Shown in pieces: positions 10,105 through 18,042 of a stretch of DNA of 64,000 nucleotides; within the stretch, counting starts at the first letter, position 1, and each line of letters starts with the position of its first letter. Made by a program: the position numbers and the translations under genes. The notes under the pieces are model-generated. The model did no database searches, was not told the origin of the DNA, and worked only from the letters and a program-made list of their open reading frames with translations. The stretch comes from Immundisolibacter sp049322795. GTDB lineage: Bacteria > Pseudomonadota > Gammaproteobacteria > Immundisolibacterales > Immundisolibacteraceae. The stretch spans positions 62,001 to 126,000 of the forward strand of contig JBMOQH010000014.1 of the NCBI GenBank assembly GCA_049322795.1, in the 5' to 3' direction.

Positions 10105-10188
10105 GTCGTACTCAGGCTACGACTGGCGACTCCATATCAAATTGACTTGCGCTTTAAGAAGTCGTAGAAGTCGTAGCATGGCTACGAC
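10105..10188 (+). promoter_or_regulatory. abiE operator/promoter with repeated GTCGTA half-sites
   Basis: Inverted repeat 1 is GTCGTA-N7-TACGAC (10105-10123). Inverted repeat 2 is GTCGTAGC-ATG-GCTACGAC (10170-10188), with the abiEi start codon as its 3-base centre. An extra half-site GTCGTAG lies at 10161-10167. A promoter fits between them: TTGACT at 10142-10147, 17 bases, TAGAAG at 10165-10170. AbiEi antitoxins are known to repress their own promoter by binding two inverted repeats, which this arrangement matches. The start site would be at or next to the ATG, so the mRNA could be almost leaderless. Confidence 0.65.
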
Positions 10189-10915
10189 CACCTCACGCAA
10201 GCTAAATACCCTCTACACCCGGCTGGCACCGGGAACGCCGCTGACCTCGGAGGATCTGGCGGCGCTGGGCATCTCCCCCGACCTTGCGGTCCACTACGTC
10301 CGGGCGGGTTGGCTCACGCGTCTGGCGCGCGGGGTGTTCGTTCGCCCGAGCGACGCCTTGGCCCTGCATCCCAGCCTGCTGTTGTTGCAGCGCAGGTTCG
10401 AGGGCTTGCACGTCGGCGGCAAGTCGGCGCTGGACTGGTACGGCGTGCGCCAGTATGTGTCGCAGCAGCCGATGCTGCACCTGTATGGCTGGACGGCTGG
10501 CCGTCTGCCGGAATGGTTCACCGAGCGCTTCCCGGCCGAGTACCACCGCAAGCGCCTGTTGGACGAGCAGCCGGACGCCTTGCTGCACGTCGGACCGTTC
10601 GAGCAGCGCAGCGGCGCGCCGCAGGTGTCAGCGCCGGAGCGCGCGCTGCTGGAACTGTTGAGCGAGGTCGGCGTGCGCCAGCCCTTGCAGGAAGCCCGTG
10701 AACTCGTCGAAAGCGCGTACAGCTTGCGTGCCGACGTGCTGCGCGAACTGCTGCAACGCTGCACGAACGTCAAGACCGTGCGGCTGTGCCTGCAACTCGG
10801 CCGCGAGGGTTCGCTGCCTTGGGCGGCCAAGCTCGCCCCGGCCACGTTGCCGACGGGCAGCGATCGGCCCTGGGTGTCCCGATCCGCCGATGGCCTCTTG
10901 GTGCTCAAGCCGTGA
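10178..10915 (+). CDS. abiEi: AbiEi family antitoxin of a type IV toxin-antitoxin system
   Basis: A 245-residue protein with an N-terminal winged-helix domain (LNTLYTRLAPGTPLTSEDLAALGIS ... YVRAGWLTRLARGVFVRP, about residues 8-65) followed by the AbiEi antitoxin domain (GGKSALDWYG, LHLYG, APERALLELLSEV). In type IV systems the antitoxin does not bind the toxin but counteracts it and represses the operon. I chose the ATG at 10178 because homology starts just behind it and it sits in the centre of the operator; a TTG at 10088 would add 30 unlikely residues. Its TGA overlaps the GTG of the toxin gene. Confidence 0.88.
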   Translation: MATTTSRKLNTLYTRLAPGTPLTSEDLAALGISPDLAVHYVRAGWLTRLARGVFVRPSDALALHPSLLLLQRRFEGLHVGGKSALDWYGVRQYVSQQPMLHLYGWTAGRLPEWFTERFPAEYHRKRLLDEQPDALLHVGPFEQRSGAPQVSAPERALLELLSEVGVRQPLQEARELVESAYSLRADVLRELLQRCTNVKTVRLCLQLGREGSLPWAAKLAPATLPTGSDRPWVSRSADGLLVLKP

Positions 10916-11828
10916 ACCAGACCTATCTCGACACCGCGCGCCTGCTGGTGCAGGTGGCGCCGCTGGTGTTCGCGGACGACACCTTCGCGCTGAAGGGCGG
11001 CACGGCGATCAACCTGTTCGTCCGCGACATGCCGCGCTTGTCGGTCGATCTCGATCTGGTCTTTCCCGATCACACGCTGCCGCGCGACGAGGCGCTGGCG
11101 CGCATCAACGAGGCCGTCAGGCAAGCTGCCGAACGGTTGAAGAAGCGAGGATTCCGGACGCACGCGCCGGCGGCAGCAGGGGAGACGAAGTTGCTGGTGC
11201 GTCGTGGCTCGATTCAGGTCAAGGTCGAAGTCAACTTCGTCATGCGCGGCACGGTGCAGCCGATCCGTCGCGCTTCGCTCACGCCAGCCGCCCGCGACGT
11301 GCTGATGGCCGATCTGGAGATCCCGGTGGCGTCGCTGGAGGACGTGTACGGCGGCAAGCTGGTGGCGGCGCTGGATCGGCAGCATCCGCGCGACCTGTTC
11401 GACGTGATTCAGCTCTTTGCGGACGAGGGCATCACGCCCGGCATCCGGCGCGCGTTCGTGGTCTATCTGTCCAGCAGCAACCGGCCGATTCACGAGGTGC
11501 TGTTCCCGCCGCTGCGTGACATCCGGCACGACTATGCGCACAACTTCCAGGGCATGACACGGCCGAGCCGGTGCCGCTCGATGCGCTGCTCGCCGCGCGA
11601 GAACGCATGGTGCGCGAAATCCAGCAGGGCCTGGACGACAACGAGCGGCGCTTCCTGCTGTCGCTGGCCACTGGCGCGCCGGAGTGGTCGCTGCTGGGCA
11701 TCGCGCACCTCGAACACCTGCCGGGCATCCGTTGGAAGCTGCACAACCTCGCGCAGTTGCAGAAGACCGATGCGAAGAAGTTCGCCGAGCAGGCTGACTT
11801 GCTCGCCGCGCGACTGTCTGCGCCCTAG
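10912..11828 (+). pseudogene. abiEii: AbiEii family nucleotidyltransferase toxin, frameshifted
   Basis: Starts at a GTG overlapping the abiEi stop (GTGA). The N-terminal part has the nucleotidyltransferase motif GGTAINLF (about 29-36) and the acidic pair in SVDLDLVF (D46, D48), then DIEIPVASLEDVYGGKLVAALDR-like helices. Near codon 216 the family sequence jumps frame: GMT in one frame continues as AEPVPLDALLAARERMV in another. The local sequence ATGACACGG looks like ATGACGG with a duplicated AC; removing two bases gives an intact protein of about 304 residues ending at 11828. As read, the product has a wrong C-terminus and runs to 11910. The toxin is probably inactive, unless this is a sequencing error. 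Confidence 0.82.
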
Positions 11829-11918
11829 AAAGCGATTGATGATGGCGTTGCCAACGTCGCTGCTCCAATCGCCCCATCCGTTACCCGGCCAGTTCATCCA
11901 CGGCGGTTGACCACCCGG

Positions 11919-12386
11919 CTAGAGCCCGAGTTCGCTCAAGCCCGGGTGATCGTCCGGGCGCCGGCCGAGCGGCCAGTGGAACCTGCGCTCGGCGGCGGCG
12001 ATCGGCAGGTCGTTGATGCTGGCGATGCGTCGCTGCATGAGTCCGTTGGGCGCGAATTCCCAGTTTTCATTGCCGTAGGAGCGAAACCAGTGGCCCGAGT
12101 CGTCGCGCCACTCGTAGGCGAAGCGCACGGCAATGCGATTCCCGGCCCACGCCCAAACCTCCTTGATCAGGCGATAGTCGAGCTCGCGCGCCCACTTCCG
12201 GGTGAGAAAGGCGACGATGGCGTCCCGGCCTTGGATGAATTCCGCCCGGTTGCGCCAGTGGCTGTCTGGCGTGTAGGCGAGCGACACCCGCGCGGGGTCG
12301 CGGCTGTTCCAGGCATCCTCGGCGGCACGCACTTTCTGCTGCGCGGTTTCCAGTGAAAACGGTGGCAGGGGTGGACGACTCTCCAT
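11919..12386 (-). CDS. NTF2-like superfamily protein (DUF1348 type)
   Basis: A 155-residue soluble protein with the DUF1348 pattern: FSLETAQQKVRAAEDAWNSRDPARVSLAYTPDS, W(R)NRAEFIQGRDAIVAFLTRKWARELDYRLIKE, then FAYEWRDDSGHWFRSYGNENWEF and GLMQRRIASIND. The fold is a SnoaL/NTF2 alpha-beta cone that binds small hydrophobic molecules; the family has no established reaction. It is the first of three small oxidoreductase-type genes read leftward beside a LysR regulator, so a role in the same stress or catabolic response is inferred. Confidence 0.85.
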   Translation of the reverse strand: MESRPPLPPFSLETAQQKVRAAEDAWNSRDPARVSLAYTPDSHWRNRAEFIQGRDAIVAFLTRKWARELDYRLIKEVWAWAGNRIAVRFAYEWRDDSGHWFRSYGNENWEFAPNGLMQRRIASINDLPIAAAERRFHWPLGRRPDDHPGLSELGL

Positions 12387-12440
12387 GGCGAACTCCTGAT
12401 TTGGGGGTGGGTTGCTCGGCTACGGGCGCCGGCGCTTCGC

Positions 12441-13064
12441 TCAGGGCTGTGGGTGGGGGCCGCGCAGCGCCTCGATGTCGCGCTCGAGCGTTGCGATGCG
12501 CTCCTGCAGCGGGCGCACGAGCGCATCGACCTCGTCGGCGGTGAAGCGCGGCCTGATGTGCTGCGGACAGTTCCAGTCGAAGGCCTCGACTTCGATGGTG
12601 GTGACCCGTTCGACGCGGGCGCGGTAGTCCGGCTGGTGCACGGCGGCGAGCAGCGCCGGGGCGGCGCTGTCGACCGGTTCGAAGTGCAGCCTGCCGAGCA
12701 GCTTCAGCCGCCGCCGATGGGCGTAATCCATCACGATCAGGGCCACGCGATCGTCGCCGGCGACATTGCCGGCGCTCAGGTACTGCCGGTTGCCCCGGTA
12801 GTCGGCAAAGGCGATGCGGGTGGGCGAGAGCACCCGGATGAAGCCGCGCGGCCCGCCGCGGTGCTGCACATAGGGCCAGCCATCCGCGTTGACGGTGGCG
12901 AGAAACGCCGTGTCGGCGTCATGCAGGAATTGCGTTTCTGCTTCCCCCAGGCCACCGTCCGGCGGCAGCTCGTCGGGCAGCCCGGCGTAGGCCGCGCGCG
13001 AGCCATGGGTCTCCTGCAGCGCGCGCACGGCGGGGGTGAAGGCGATGGCGGCGAAGGTCTTCAT
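12441..13064 (-). CDS. Pyridoxamine 5'-phosphate oxidase family flavoprotein
   Basis: A 207-residue protein. The split-barrel FMN-binding domain is recognisable in FLHDADTAFLATVNADGWPYVQHRGGPRGFIRVLSPTRIAFADYRGNRQYLSAGN and RVALIVMDYAHRRRLKLLGRLHF. The last 30 residues are a charged helix. It belongs to the broad PNPOx-like group, not to the vitamin B6 enzyme PdxH itself. The ATG at 13064 (MKTFAAIAFTPAVRAL) is preferred over a start 18 codons upstream because it begins the conserved region. Neighbours are a carboxymuconolactone decarboxylase-like gene and an NTF2-like gene. Confidence 0.85.
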   Translation of the reverse strand: MKTFAAIAFTPAVRALQETHGSRAAYAGLPDELPPDGGLGEAETQFLHDADTAFLATVNADGWPYVQHRGGPRGFIRVLSPTRIAFADYRGNRQYLSAGNVAGDDRVALIVMDYAHRRRLKLLGRLHFEPVDSAAPALLAAVHQPDYRARVERVTTIEVEAFDWNCPQHIRPRFTADEVDALVRPLQERIATLERDIEALRGPHPQP

Positions 13065-13133
13065 GGCAGGCTCCGAAATCCGCAGGGGCGAACCGGGCCG
13101 GGACGGCGGTTCGACCATCCCGGCCAGGTCAGC

Positions 13134-13153
13134 TCAGGTCAGGTCAGGTCAGG
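13134..13153. repeat. Four tandem copies of TCAGG over a stop codon
   Basis: A 20-base microsatellite, (TCAGG)4, covering the TGA stop of the leftward carboxymuconolactone decarboxylase-like gene. Changing the copy number would move bases after the stop and alter only the last codons or nothing. Confidence 0.7.
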
Positions 13154-13694
13154 AAGCGGCGAGCAGCGGCACGCGCGGGAAGTCGATGTCGACCTGCGTG
13201 GCCTTGCCGATCAGGTTGGTGAAAAGGTTGAGCGCCACCAGCGCGACGATCTCCATCACCTCGGCGTCGCCGAGTCCGGCGTCCCGGGCCGCCGCGAACT
13301 GCCGGTCGGTGATGTCGCCGAGGTTGTCGTTGAGCGCGCGCGCCAGGGTCACGGCGGCGGCGGAGCGAGCGCATCCCGAGCTGCCGCGCCGATTCAGCAG
13401 CATTTCTTCGTTCGACAGGCCAGCGTGGCGGCCGATGGCGGTGTGCGCCGAGACGCAGTATTGGCAGCCGTTGCCCTCGGCGACGGCCAGCGCGATGCGC
13501 TCCTGCAGGGCCTTGTCGAGCGTGAAACCGGCCGCCGCGCCGTACAGGCCGAGAAAGCCCTCCAGCGCCTTGGGTGCGTTGGCCAGCACACGGATGAAGT
13601 TGGGTGTGCCGCCGATCTGCGCCTGCACGGCGTCGAGCAGCGGGCGGGTCTGGGCGTCGGCGGTTTCGGGATCGACGGGACGGATGCGTGACAT
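13149..13694 (-). CDS. Carboxymuconolactone decarboxylase family protein (AhpD-like)
   Basis: A 181-residue protein with the CMD/AhpD fold. The redox motif is E73-GNG-C77-QYC80-VSAH84, the ExxxCxxCxxxH signature of peroxidase-type members, so it more likely handles peroxides or thiols than carboxymuconolactone. The N-terminus MSRIRPVDPETADAQTRPLLDAVQ and the segment GGTPNFIRVLANAP are typical. The ATG at 13694 is chosen; the longer frame has no family match. It faces a LysR gene across a 133-base AT-richer gap, a layout typical of a LysR-controlled target. Confidence 0.88.
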   Translation of the reverse strand: MSRIRPVDPETADAQTRPLLDAVQAQIGGTPNFIRVLANAPKALEGFLGLYGAAAGFTLDKALQERIALAVAEGNGCQYCVSAHTAIGRHAGLSNEEMLLNRRGSSGCARSAAAVTLARALNDNLGDITDRQFAAARDAGLGDAEVMEIVALVALNLFTNLIGKATQVDIDFPRVPLLAAS

Positions 13695-13827
13695 GGGCTT
13701 TCTCCTTGCGGTCGGGGCCGCCGAACCATTCGGCGGCGCCACGCTGCGCAGAGTGCCCTGTGCGAATGAGTGAATAAATGGCGCTCGATTAATTTTATTA
13801 GTGCTGATATCGGAATAATATGCCGTC

Positions 13828-14700
13828 ATGGACAAGTTGCGGTCGATGGCGGTTTTCGCCTGCATCGTCGAGCACGGCAGCCTTTCCCGGGCGGCGCAGG
13901 CGCTCGGCATGTCGCCGCCGGCCGTGGTGCGCTCGCTCGCCGCACTGGAGCAGTCCGTGGGCGCGCGGCTGCTGCACCGCACCACGCGCCGGCAGTCGCT
14001 GAGCGACGAGGGTCGCGAGTACTACGCGAGCTGCAAGCGGGTGCTGGCCGAGGTGGAAGCGGCGGACGCACTGCTGTCCGCCCGCCGCAGCGCGCCGAGC
14101 GGGCGCCTGCGCGTCACCGCCCCGGTGCTGTACGGACGCCTGCATGTGGCGCCGGCCATCAGTGCCCTGCTGGCGCGCTTTGCGGACCTCGACGTCGAGC
14201 TGCTGCTGCTCGACCGGGTCGTCGATCTGGTCGAGGAAGGCATCGACGCCGCCATCCGCATCGGGTCCTTGCCCGACTCGACGCTGGTCGCCAGGCGCAT
14301 CGGCCAGACCCGGCGCGTGGTCTGTGCGGCTCCGGGCTACCTCGACCGCGCCGGCATGCCGCTCTCACCCGCCGATCTGACGCAGGCGGCCGCCGTGGTG
14401 TTCAGCGGCCTGGCGCCGAACGACGAGTGGCTGTTTGCCGGCACAAAGCCGATACGGGTGCCGGTGAAGCCGCGGCTGCGCACCAATCAGGTCGACGCCG
14501 CGATCGACGCCTGCCTGGCCGGGCTCGGCTTCGGGCAGTTCCTGTGCTACCAGGTCGAGCCCCCCATCGCGGCGGGCCAGCTGGTGCGGGTGCTGACCGC
14601 CTACGAGCCGCTGCCGCTGCCGATCAGCATCGTCTATCCCGGCACGCGGCTGGTGTCGGCCAACCTGCGCGCGCTGCTGGACGCGTTCGAAAAGCGCTGA
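13828..14700 (+). CDS. LysR family transcriptional regulator
   Basis: A 290-residue LTTR. The N-terminal winged helix-turn-helix (about 1-60) reads FACIVEHGSLSRAAQALGMSPPAVVRSLAALEQSVGARLLHRTTR; a linker helix and a periplasmic-binding-protein-like effector domain (about 90-290) follow. It resembles the single-domain CrgA/YafC-type branch. It is divergent from the CMD-PNPOx-NTF2 genes and probably controls them through the gap at 13695-13827, which holds the AT-rich stretch TTAATTTTATTAGTGCTGAT. The effector is unknown. Confidence 0.93.
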   Translation: MDKLRSMAVFACIVEHGSLSRAAQALGMSPPAVVRSLAALEQSVGARLLHRTTRRQSLSDEGREYYASCKRVLAEVEAADALLSARRSAPSGRLRVTAPVLYGRLHVAPAISALLARFADLDVELLLLDRVVDLVEEGIDAAIRIGSLPDSTLVARRIGQTRRVVCAAPGYLDRAGMPLSPADLTQAAAVVFSGLAPNDEWLFAGTKPIRVPVKPRLRTNQVDAAIDACLAGLGFGQFLCYQVEPPIAAGQLVRVLTAYEPLPLPISIVYPGTRLVSANLRALLDAFEKR

Positions 14701-14839
14701 TTGTCCTCAGCGGCGACCTCCCTCGAGCCCGGGTGCGAGCCCATCACAGAATGCGCCGTCATCAACCCGGCGTAATCGGCACCGACTTCGCCAAAGCCGC
14801 CGCCAACTGGTCAGTCGATGGTGAAACGTGACCGCGTCA

Positions 14840-14876
14840 GGCTTCGACCCCGCCGGGCGAAAACGGGGTTGAAGCC
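14840..14876. terminator. Hairpin between convergent lysR and dioxygenase genes
   Basis: Arms GGCTTCGACCCCG (14840-14852) and CGGGGTTGAAGCC (14864-14876) pair over 13 positions with one mismatch and an 11-base loop. It lies just behind the dioxygenase beta-subunit stop and beyond the lysR stop. No T-run follows on either strand, so it may be a processing or Rho-type end rather than a classic intrinsic terminator. Confidence 0.45.
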
Positions 14877-14882
14877 GATTCT

Positions 14883-15368
14883 CTAGATCGGATACGCCAC
14901 GTAGCGCGGCACCACGTTGGTGTCGAGCACGGCGCGGCGGCTGCGAAAACGCGCGTCACCATTGACGATGACCTCGTCCACGTAGGTACCGCTGGCCAGC
15001 ACGCCGGTGCGGCCGGTGTCGGCGGGGGTGTAGTTCACGGTGAAGTTCGTCTCCACGCGGTAATTCACGCCGCCCAGGTGCTCGATGTCCACCAGCTGCG
15101 TGAAGTGGCGCGGCTGGTAGTGCTCGACGGCATCGGGCTGGATCTTGGTGACCTGCGTCACGCGGTCCTGCAGGCGCTCGTAGCAGTCGTCCAGCATGTA
15201 GCCAATGGGCAGGCCGCGGTCCTCGTTTTCCCTGGCGATGCACACGTAGGAACCGGGCTTGTCGAAGGTGGCCAGCCAGCCGTTCAAGTCGCGCCGGTCG
15301 AGCGCGCGGATGTAGGTGAGGTTCAGCCGCTCGATGGCGTCGCGCACCTTGCTGTCGATGCCGTTCAT
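14883..15368 (-). CDS. Aromatic-ring-hydroxylating dioxygenase, beta (small) subunit
   Basis: A 161-residue NTF2-fold subunit of a Rieske non-haem iron oxygenase. Family features are ERLNLTYIRALDRRDLNGWLATFD, the central ARENEDRGLPIGYMLDDCYERLQDRV with QPDAVEHYQPRHF, and the C-terminal RFRSRRAVLDTNVVPRYVAYPI. It packs with the alpha subunit (alpha3beta3) and has no redox centre of its own. The ATG overlaps the alpha stop by 4 bases (ATGA), so the pair is translationally coupled. Confidence 0.88.
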   Translation of the reverse strand: MNGIDSKVRDAIERLNLTYIRALDRRDLNGWLATFDKPGSYVCIARENEDRGLPIGYMLDDCYERLQDRVTQVTKIQPDAVEHYQPRHFTQLVDIEHLGGVNYRVETNFTVNYTPADTGRTGVLASGTYVDEVIVNGDARFRSRRAVLDTNVVPRYVAYPI

Positions 15369-16558
15369 GCCGTGGCCCTCCGAAAGCCCATGCGTTTGCG
15401 GTAATGCTCCCAGCGCGGCAGGTTGCCGGACTCGTCGTTCTGCTGGACGTTGAACTCGAGCTTGTATTCGTCTGTCACACCCTTCTGGAAAATGGCGTTG
15501 CCCGGCGAGCGGTTGCCCAGATCAATGCGCGTGAAGATGGCGGCATCCTCCAGGCTGATCAGGCCGCTCGGCCCGAGCAGGTTCGACGACTGGCGCGTGC
15601 GGTGCGCCAGCAGTTCCGGGCTGTCGTCGTCGCGCGCGAAGTAGGTGTAGTGCACCTCCACGCCGCGCGGGCCCTTGGGGAAGGCGTAGCGGATGTTCAG
15701 CATGTCCATGTGCTTGGTGAACACGGTGATCGGAAACGTGCTGACCACGATCGAACCCTTGCTGTCCGGGTCGCCCTTGAACTGCACGATGGAGCTGTCC
15801 TCGAGCGCCTCGATCTTGCCCGGGATGGTCAGCTCCGAGTCGAAGGCGATGTGGCCGTTTTCGGTGATGATCTGAACACCCTTTCCGCCCTGCCAGCCCA
15901 TCAGCTTGAAGGCCAGATGCAGCAGCGGCGCGTGATAGCCGTCGTTGTCGACGTAGGCCTTCCAGTTGCAGTCGTAATGGACCTTCTGGTAACCAAGCAG
16001 CTTCAGGCTGTGCCCGTTGCCGAGCACGCGCGACAACGGTTCGGCCACCGCGTCGGTCATGTAGGAGCGCAGGTCCGGCGTGCGCTCGCTCAGGGTGACG
16101 AAGTACAGCTCGTGGAAGGACTCGCTGCGCAGTTCCTTCAGGCCGAACTTCTCCTTGCTGAAGCTTGGCGAGAAATCCTGGCTGTTGGGGCAGCCGACCA
16201 GCGCACCCTCGCGGCTGAACAGCCACCGGTGGTAGGGGCACTCGAAATCCGCCTTGTTGCCGGCGCTGTCGGTCACCAGCGTGGCGCCGCGGTGCGCGCA
16301 GGCGTTGTGGAACACGCGAATCCTTCCGTCGTCGCCGTGCACCGCGAAGATCGGCATCTCGCCGATGAAGGCGGCCTTGTAGTCGCCGGGCTTGGGAATC
16401 TCGGCGCGGTGCGCGACGGGGTGCCACTCCTCGCCATAAAAGATGTTTTCGAGCTCCAGCAGCCACAGGCCCGGCTCCTCGAACACGGCCTTGGGAATTT
16501 CGTTGTACTTGGCTGGCCACTCCATGACGGTGTCCGGCAGGCTGACATTGGCGGTCAT
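15365..16558 (-). CDS. Aromatic-ring-hydroxylating dioxygenase, alpha subunit (Rieske)
   Basis: A 397-residue catalytic subunit. The Rieske [2Fe-2S] site is C87-x-H89-x17-C107-x2-H110 (CAHRG ... CPYHRW). The mononuclear iron site is in VDNDGYHAPLLH with H209 and H214, and D204 or D206 as the bridge to the neighbouring Rieske centre. The family adds O2 to, or demethylates, aromatic substrates; the substrate cannot be told. The ATG at 16558 follows GGAGGAG at a good distance and supports MTANVSLPDTV as the N-terminus. No ferredoxin or reductase gene is adjacent, so electrons must come from elsewhere. Confidence 0.92.
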   Translation of the reverse strand: MTANVSLPDTVMEWPAKYNEIPKAVFEEPGLWLLELENIFYGEEWHPVAHRAEIPKPGDYKAAFIGEMPIFAVHGDDGRIRVFHNACAHRGATLVTDSAGNKADFECPYHRWLFSREGALVGCPNSQDFSPSFSKEKFGLKELRSESFHELYFVTLSERTPDLRSYMTDAVAEPLSRVLGNGHSLKLLGYQKVHYDCNWKAYVDNDGYHAPLLHLAFKLMGWQGGKGVQIITENGHIAFDSELTIPGKIEALEDSSIVQFKGDPDSKGSIVVSTFPITVFTKHMDMLNIRYAFPKGPRGVEVHYTYFARDDDSPELLAHRTRQSSNLLGPSGLISLEDAAIFTRIDLGNRSPGNAIFQKGVTDEYKLEFNVQQNDESGNLPRWEHYRKRMGFRRATA

Positions 16559-16710
16559 TGATGCGACTCCTCCGGGGAAATCAAAACCCACGCACTGGCG
16601 AGCGCCGCATGCTAGGCGGATCGCCCCGGCAGTACCTGACGGTCATCAAGGTTTGGCCTGCAAACCGCGCCGACGTTCCAGCCTGCAAGCCGGGCGCGAC
16701 ACCCGTCGAC

Positions 16711-16740
16711 TTGGGAGCAACCGGGCTCTGGGCTTATACT
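16711..16740 (+). promoter_or_regulatory. Candidate promoter for the RND efflux operon
   Basis: TTGGGA (16711-16716, 4 of 6) and TATACT (16735-16740, 5 of 6) with an 18-base spacer. It lies in the 305-base gap between the divergent dioxygenase and efflux genes, which holds no gene. The leader to the efflux start would be about 117 bases and would contain the palindrome at 16805-16824. Confidence 0.4.
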
Positions 16741-16804
16741 TGCTTACTCAACGACGCCCTCACCTCACCTCCGGCACCCGGCGGTGCGTTACCCGCGCCC
16801 ACAA

Positions 16805-16824
16805 AACTGACCGGTCGGTCAGTT
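16805..16824. promoter_or_regulatory. TetR-type operator palindrome upstream of the RND efflux genes
   Basis: A perfect inverted repeat AACTGACC-GGTC-GGTCAGTT: 8-base arms with a 4-base centre. Its TGACCGGTCGGTCA core is typical of operators bound by TetR-family repressors of RND pumps. It lies 39 bases before the start codon of the membrane-fusion gene. No tetR gene is found nearby. Confidence 0.65.
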
Positions 16825-16863
16825 GCGCACGAGGATGACCGCGTTCACCGTGGAGACAGCTAC

Positions 16864-18042
16864 ATGCCAGTGCTTCGGCCAACTGTGCGAAACACCCTTC
16901 TTGCGGCCGCGGTTGCCGCGTTGGCCGCCTGCGGGCCAGGCGCGCCGCCGGCGCAGCGCCCACCGCCGGAAGTCACCACACTGGAAATGAAGCCACAGCC
17001 GTTCGAGCTGACCATCGAACTGCCGGGCCGCACGGCGGCGTTCCGCGTCGCCGAGGTGCGCCCCCAGGTGAGCGGCATCCTGCAAAAGCGCCTGTTCGAG
17101 GAAGGCAGCGCCGTCAAGGCCGGCCAGGTGCTGTACCACATCGACCCGGCGCCGTACGGCGCCGCCGTGCAGCGCGCCGAGGCCGAGTTGCAGCGCGCCA
17201 ACGCGGCGGCCGAGGTGGCCCGCCTGCGTGCCGAGCGCTTCGCGCCGCTGGCCAAGGCCGGCGCCGTGCCCAAGCAGGACAACGACGACGTGCAGGCTGC
17301 CTACCGGCAAGCGCTCGCCAATGTGCAGGCGGCACGCGCCACGCTGGACAGCGCCCGCATCGATCTTGGCTACACGCGGGTCACCGCGCCGATCGACGGC
17401 GTGATCAGCGAATCATTCATCACGGAAGGCGCACTGGTCACTACCGGGCAGGCCCAGGCGCTGGCGCGCGTCACCCAACTCGACCCCATCTACGTGGACA
17501 TCCAGCGCCCGACCGCGGAAATGCTGCGCCTGCAACGCGAATTCGAGGCCGGGCGGCTCGAACGCAGTGGCCCTGACAGTGCACGGCTCGACCTCATCCT
17601 CGAAGACGGCGGCGCGTATCCACACGCCGGCCGCTTGCAGTTCTCCGGCGTTACGGTTGATCCGGGCACCGGCTCGGTGAACCTGCGCGCCACCTTTCCA
17701 AACCCGCAGCAGCTGCTGCTGCCCGGCATGTACGTGCGCGGCCGGCTGAACGAAGGCGTGGAACCGGCGGCCCTGCTGGTGCCGCAGCGCGCCGTCACGC
17801 GCGATGCCGACGGTAACGCCAGCGTGCTGGTGGTGGGCAAGGACGACAAGCTCGAACTGCGGCGCATCGAGACCCGCCGCGCCGCCGGCGACGCCTGGCT
17901 GGTGGGCGACGGTCTGGCAGCCGGCGACCGCGTGGTGGTGGGCGGCCCGCTGCGGCTCTCGCCCGGCATGCCGGTGAAGCCGGTGCCGGCCGGGGCCGCT
18001 CCGGCGCAGCCGCCGGCAACGGGGGCCGCTGGCCATGGTTAA
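16864..18042 (+). CDS. RND efflux periplasmic adaptor (membrane fusion lipoprotein, AcrA/MexA-like)
   Basis: A 392-residue lipoprotein with lipobox LAAC (Cys23). Order: barrel-sandwich half GRTAAFRVAEVRPQVSGILQKRLFEEGSAVKAGQVLYHIDPAPY, an alpha-hairpin coiled coil (about 95-150), the second lipoyl half LGYTRVTAPIDGVISESFITEGALV, a beta-barrel domain, and a membrane-proximal domain ending in a Pro/Ala-rich tail. It links the inner-membrane pump to an outer-membrane channel. The ATG at 16864 is chosen for its signal peptide; the longer upstream frame crosses the operator. It overlaps the pump gene by 8 bases. Confidence 0.93.
   Translation: MPVLRPTVRNTLLAAAVAALAACGPGAPPAQRPPPEVTTLEMKPQPFELTIELPGRTAAFRVAEVRPQVSGILQKRLFEEGSAVKAGQVLYHIDPAPYGAAVQRAEAELQRANAAAEVARLRAERFAPLAKAGAVPKQDNDDVQAAYRQALANVQAARATLDSARIDLGYTRVTAPIDGVISESFITEGALVTTGQAQALARVTQLDPIYVDIQRPTAEMLRLQREFEAGRLERSGPDSARLDLILEDGGAYPHAGRLQFSGVTVDPGTGSVNLRATFPNPQQLLLPGMYVRGRLNEGVEPAALLVPQRAVTRDADGNASVLVVGKDDKLELRRIETRRAAGDAWLVGDGLAAGDRVVVGGPLRLSPGMPVKPVPAGAAPAQPPATGAAGHG

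Noticed and set aside
13134..13153. (TCAGG)4 repeat as a phase-variation switch
   Set aside because: It covers a stop codon at the very end of the gene, so slippage would hardly affect the product.
14751..14831. Short plus-strand frame MRRHQPGVIGTDFAK... that faintly recalls the start of an IS110-type transposase
   Set aside because: Only 26 codons, no catalytic motif and no terminal repeats; the resemblance may be chance.
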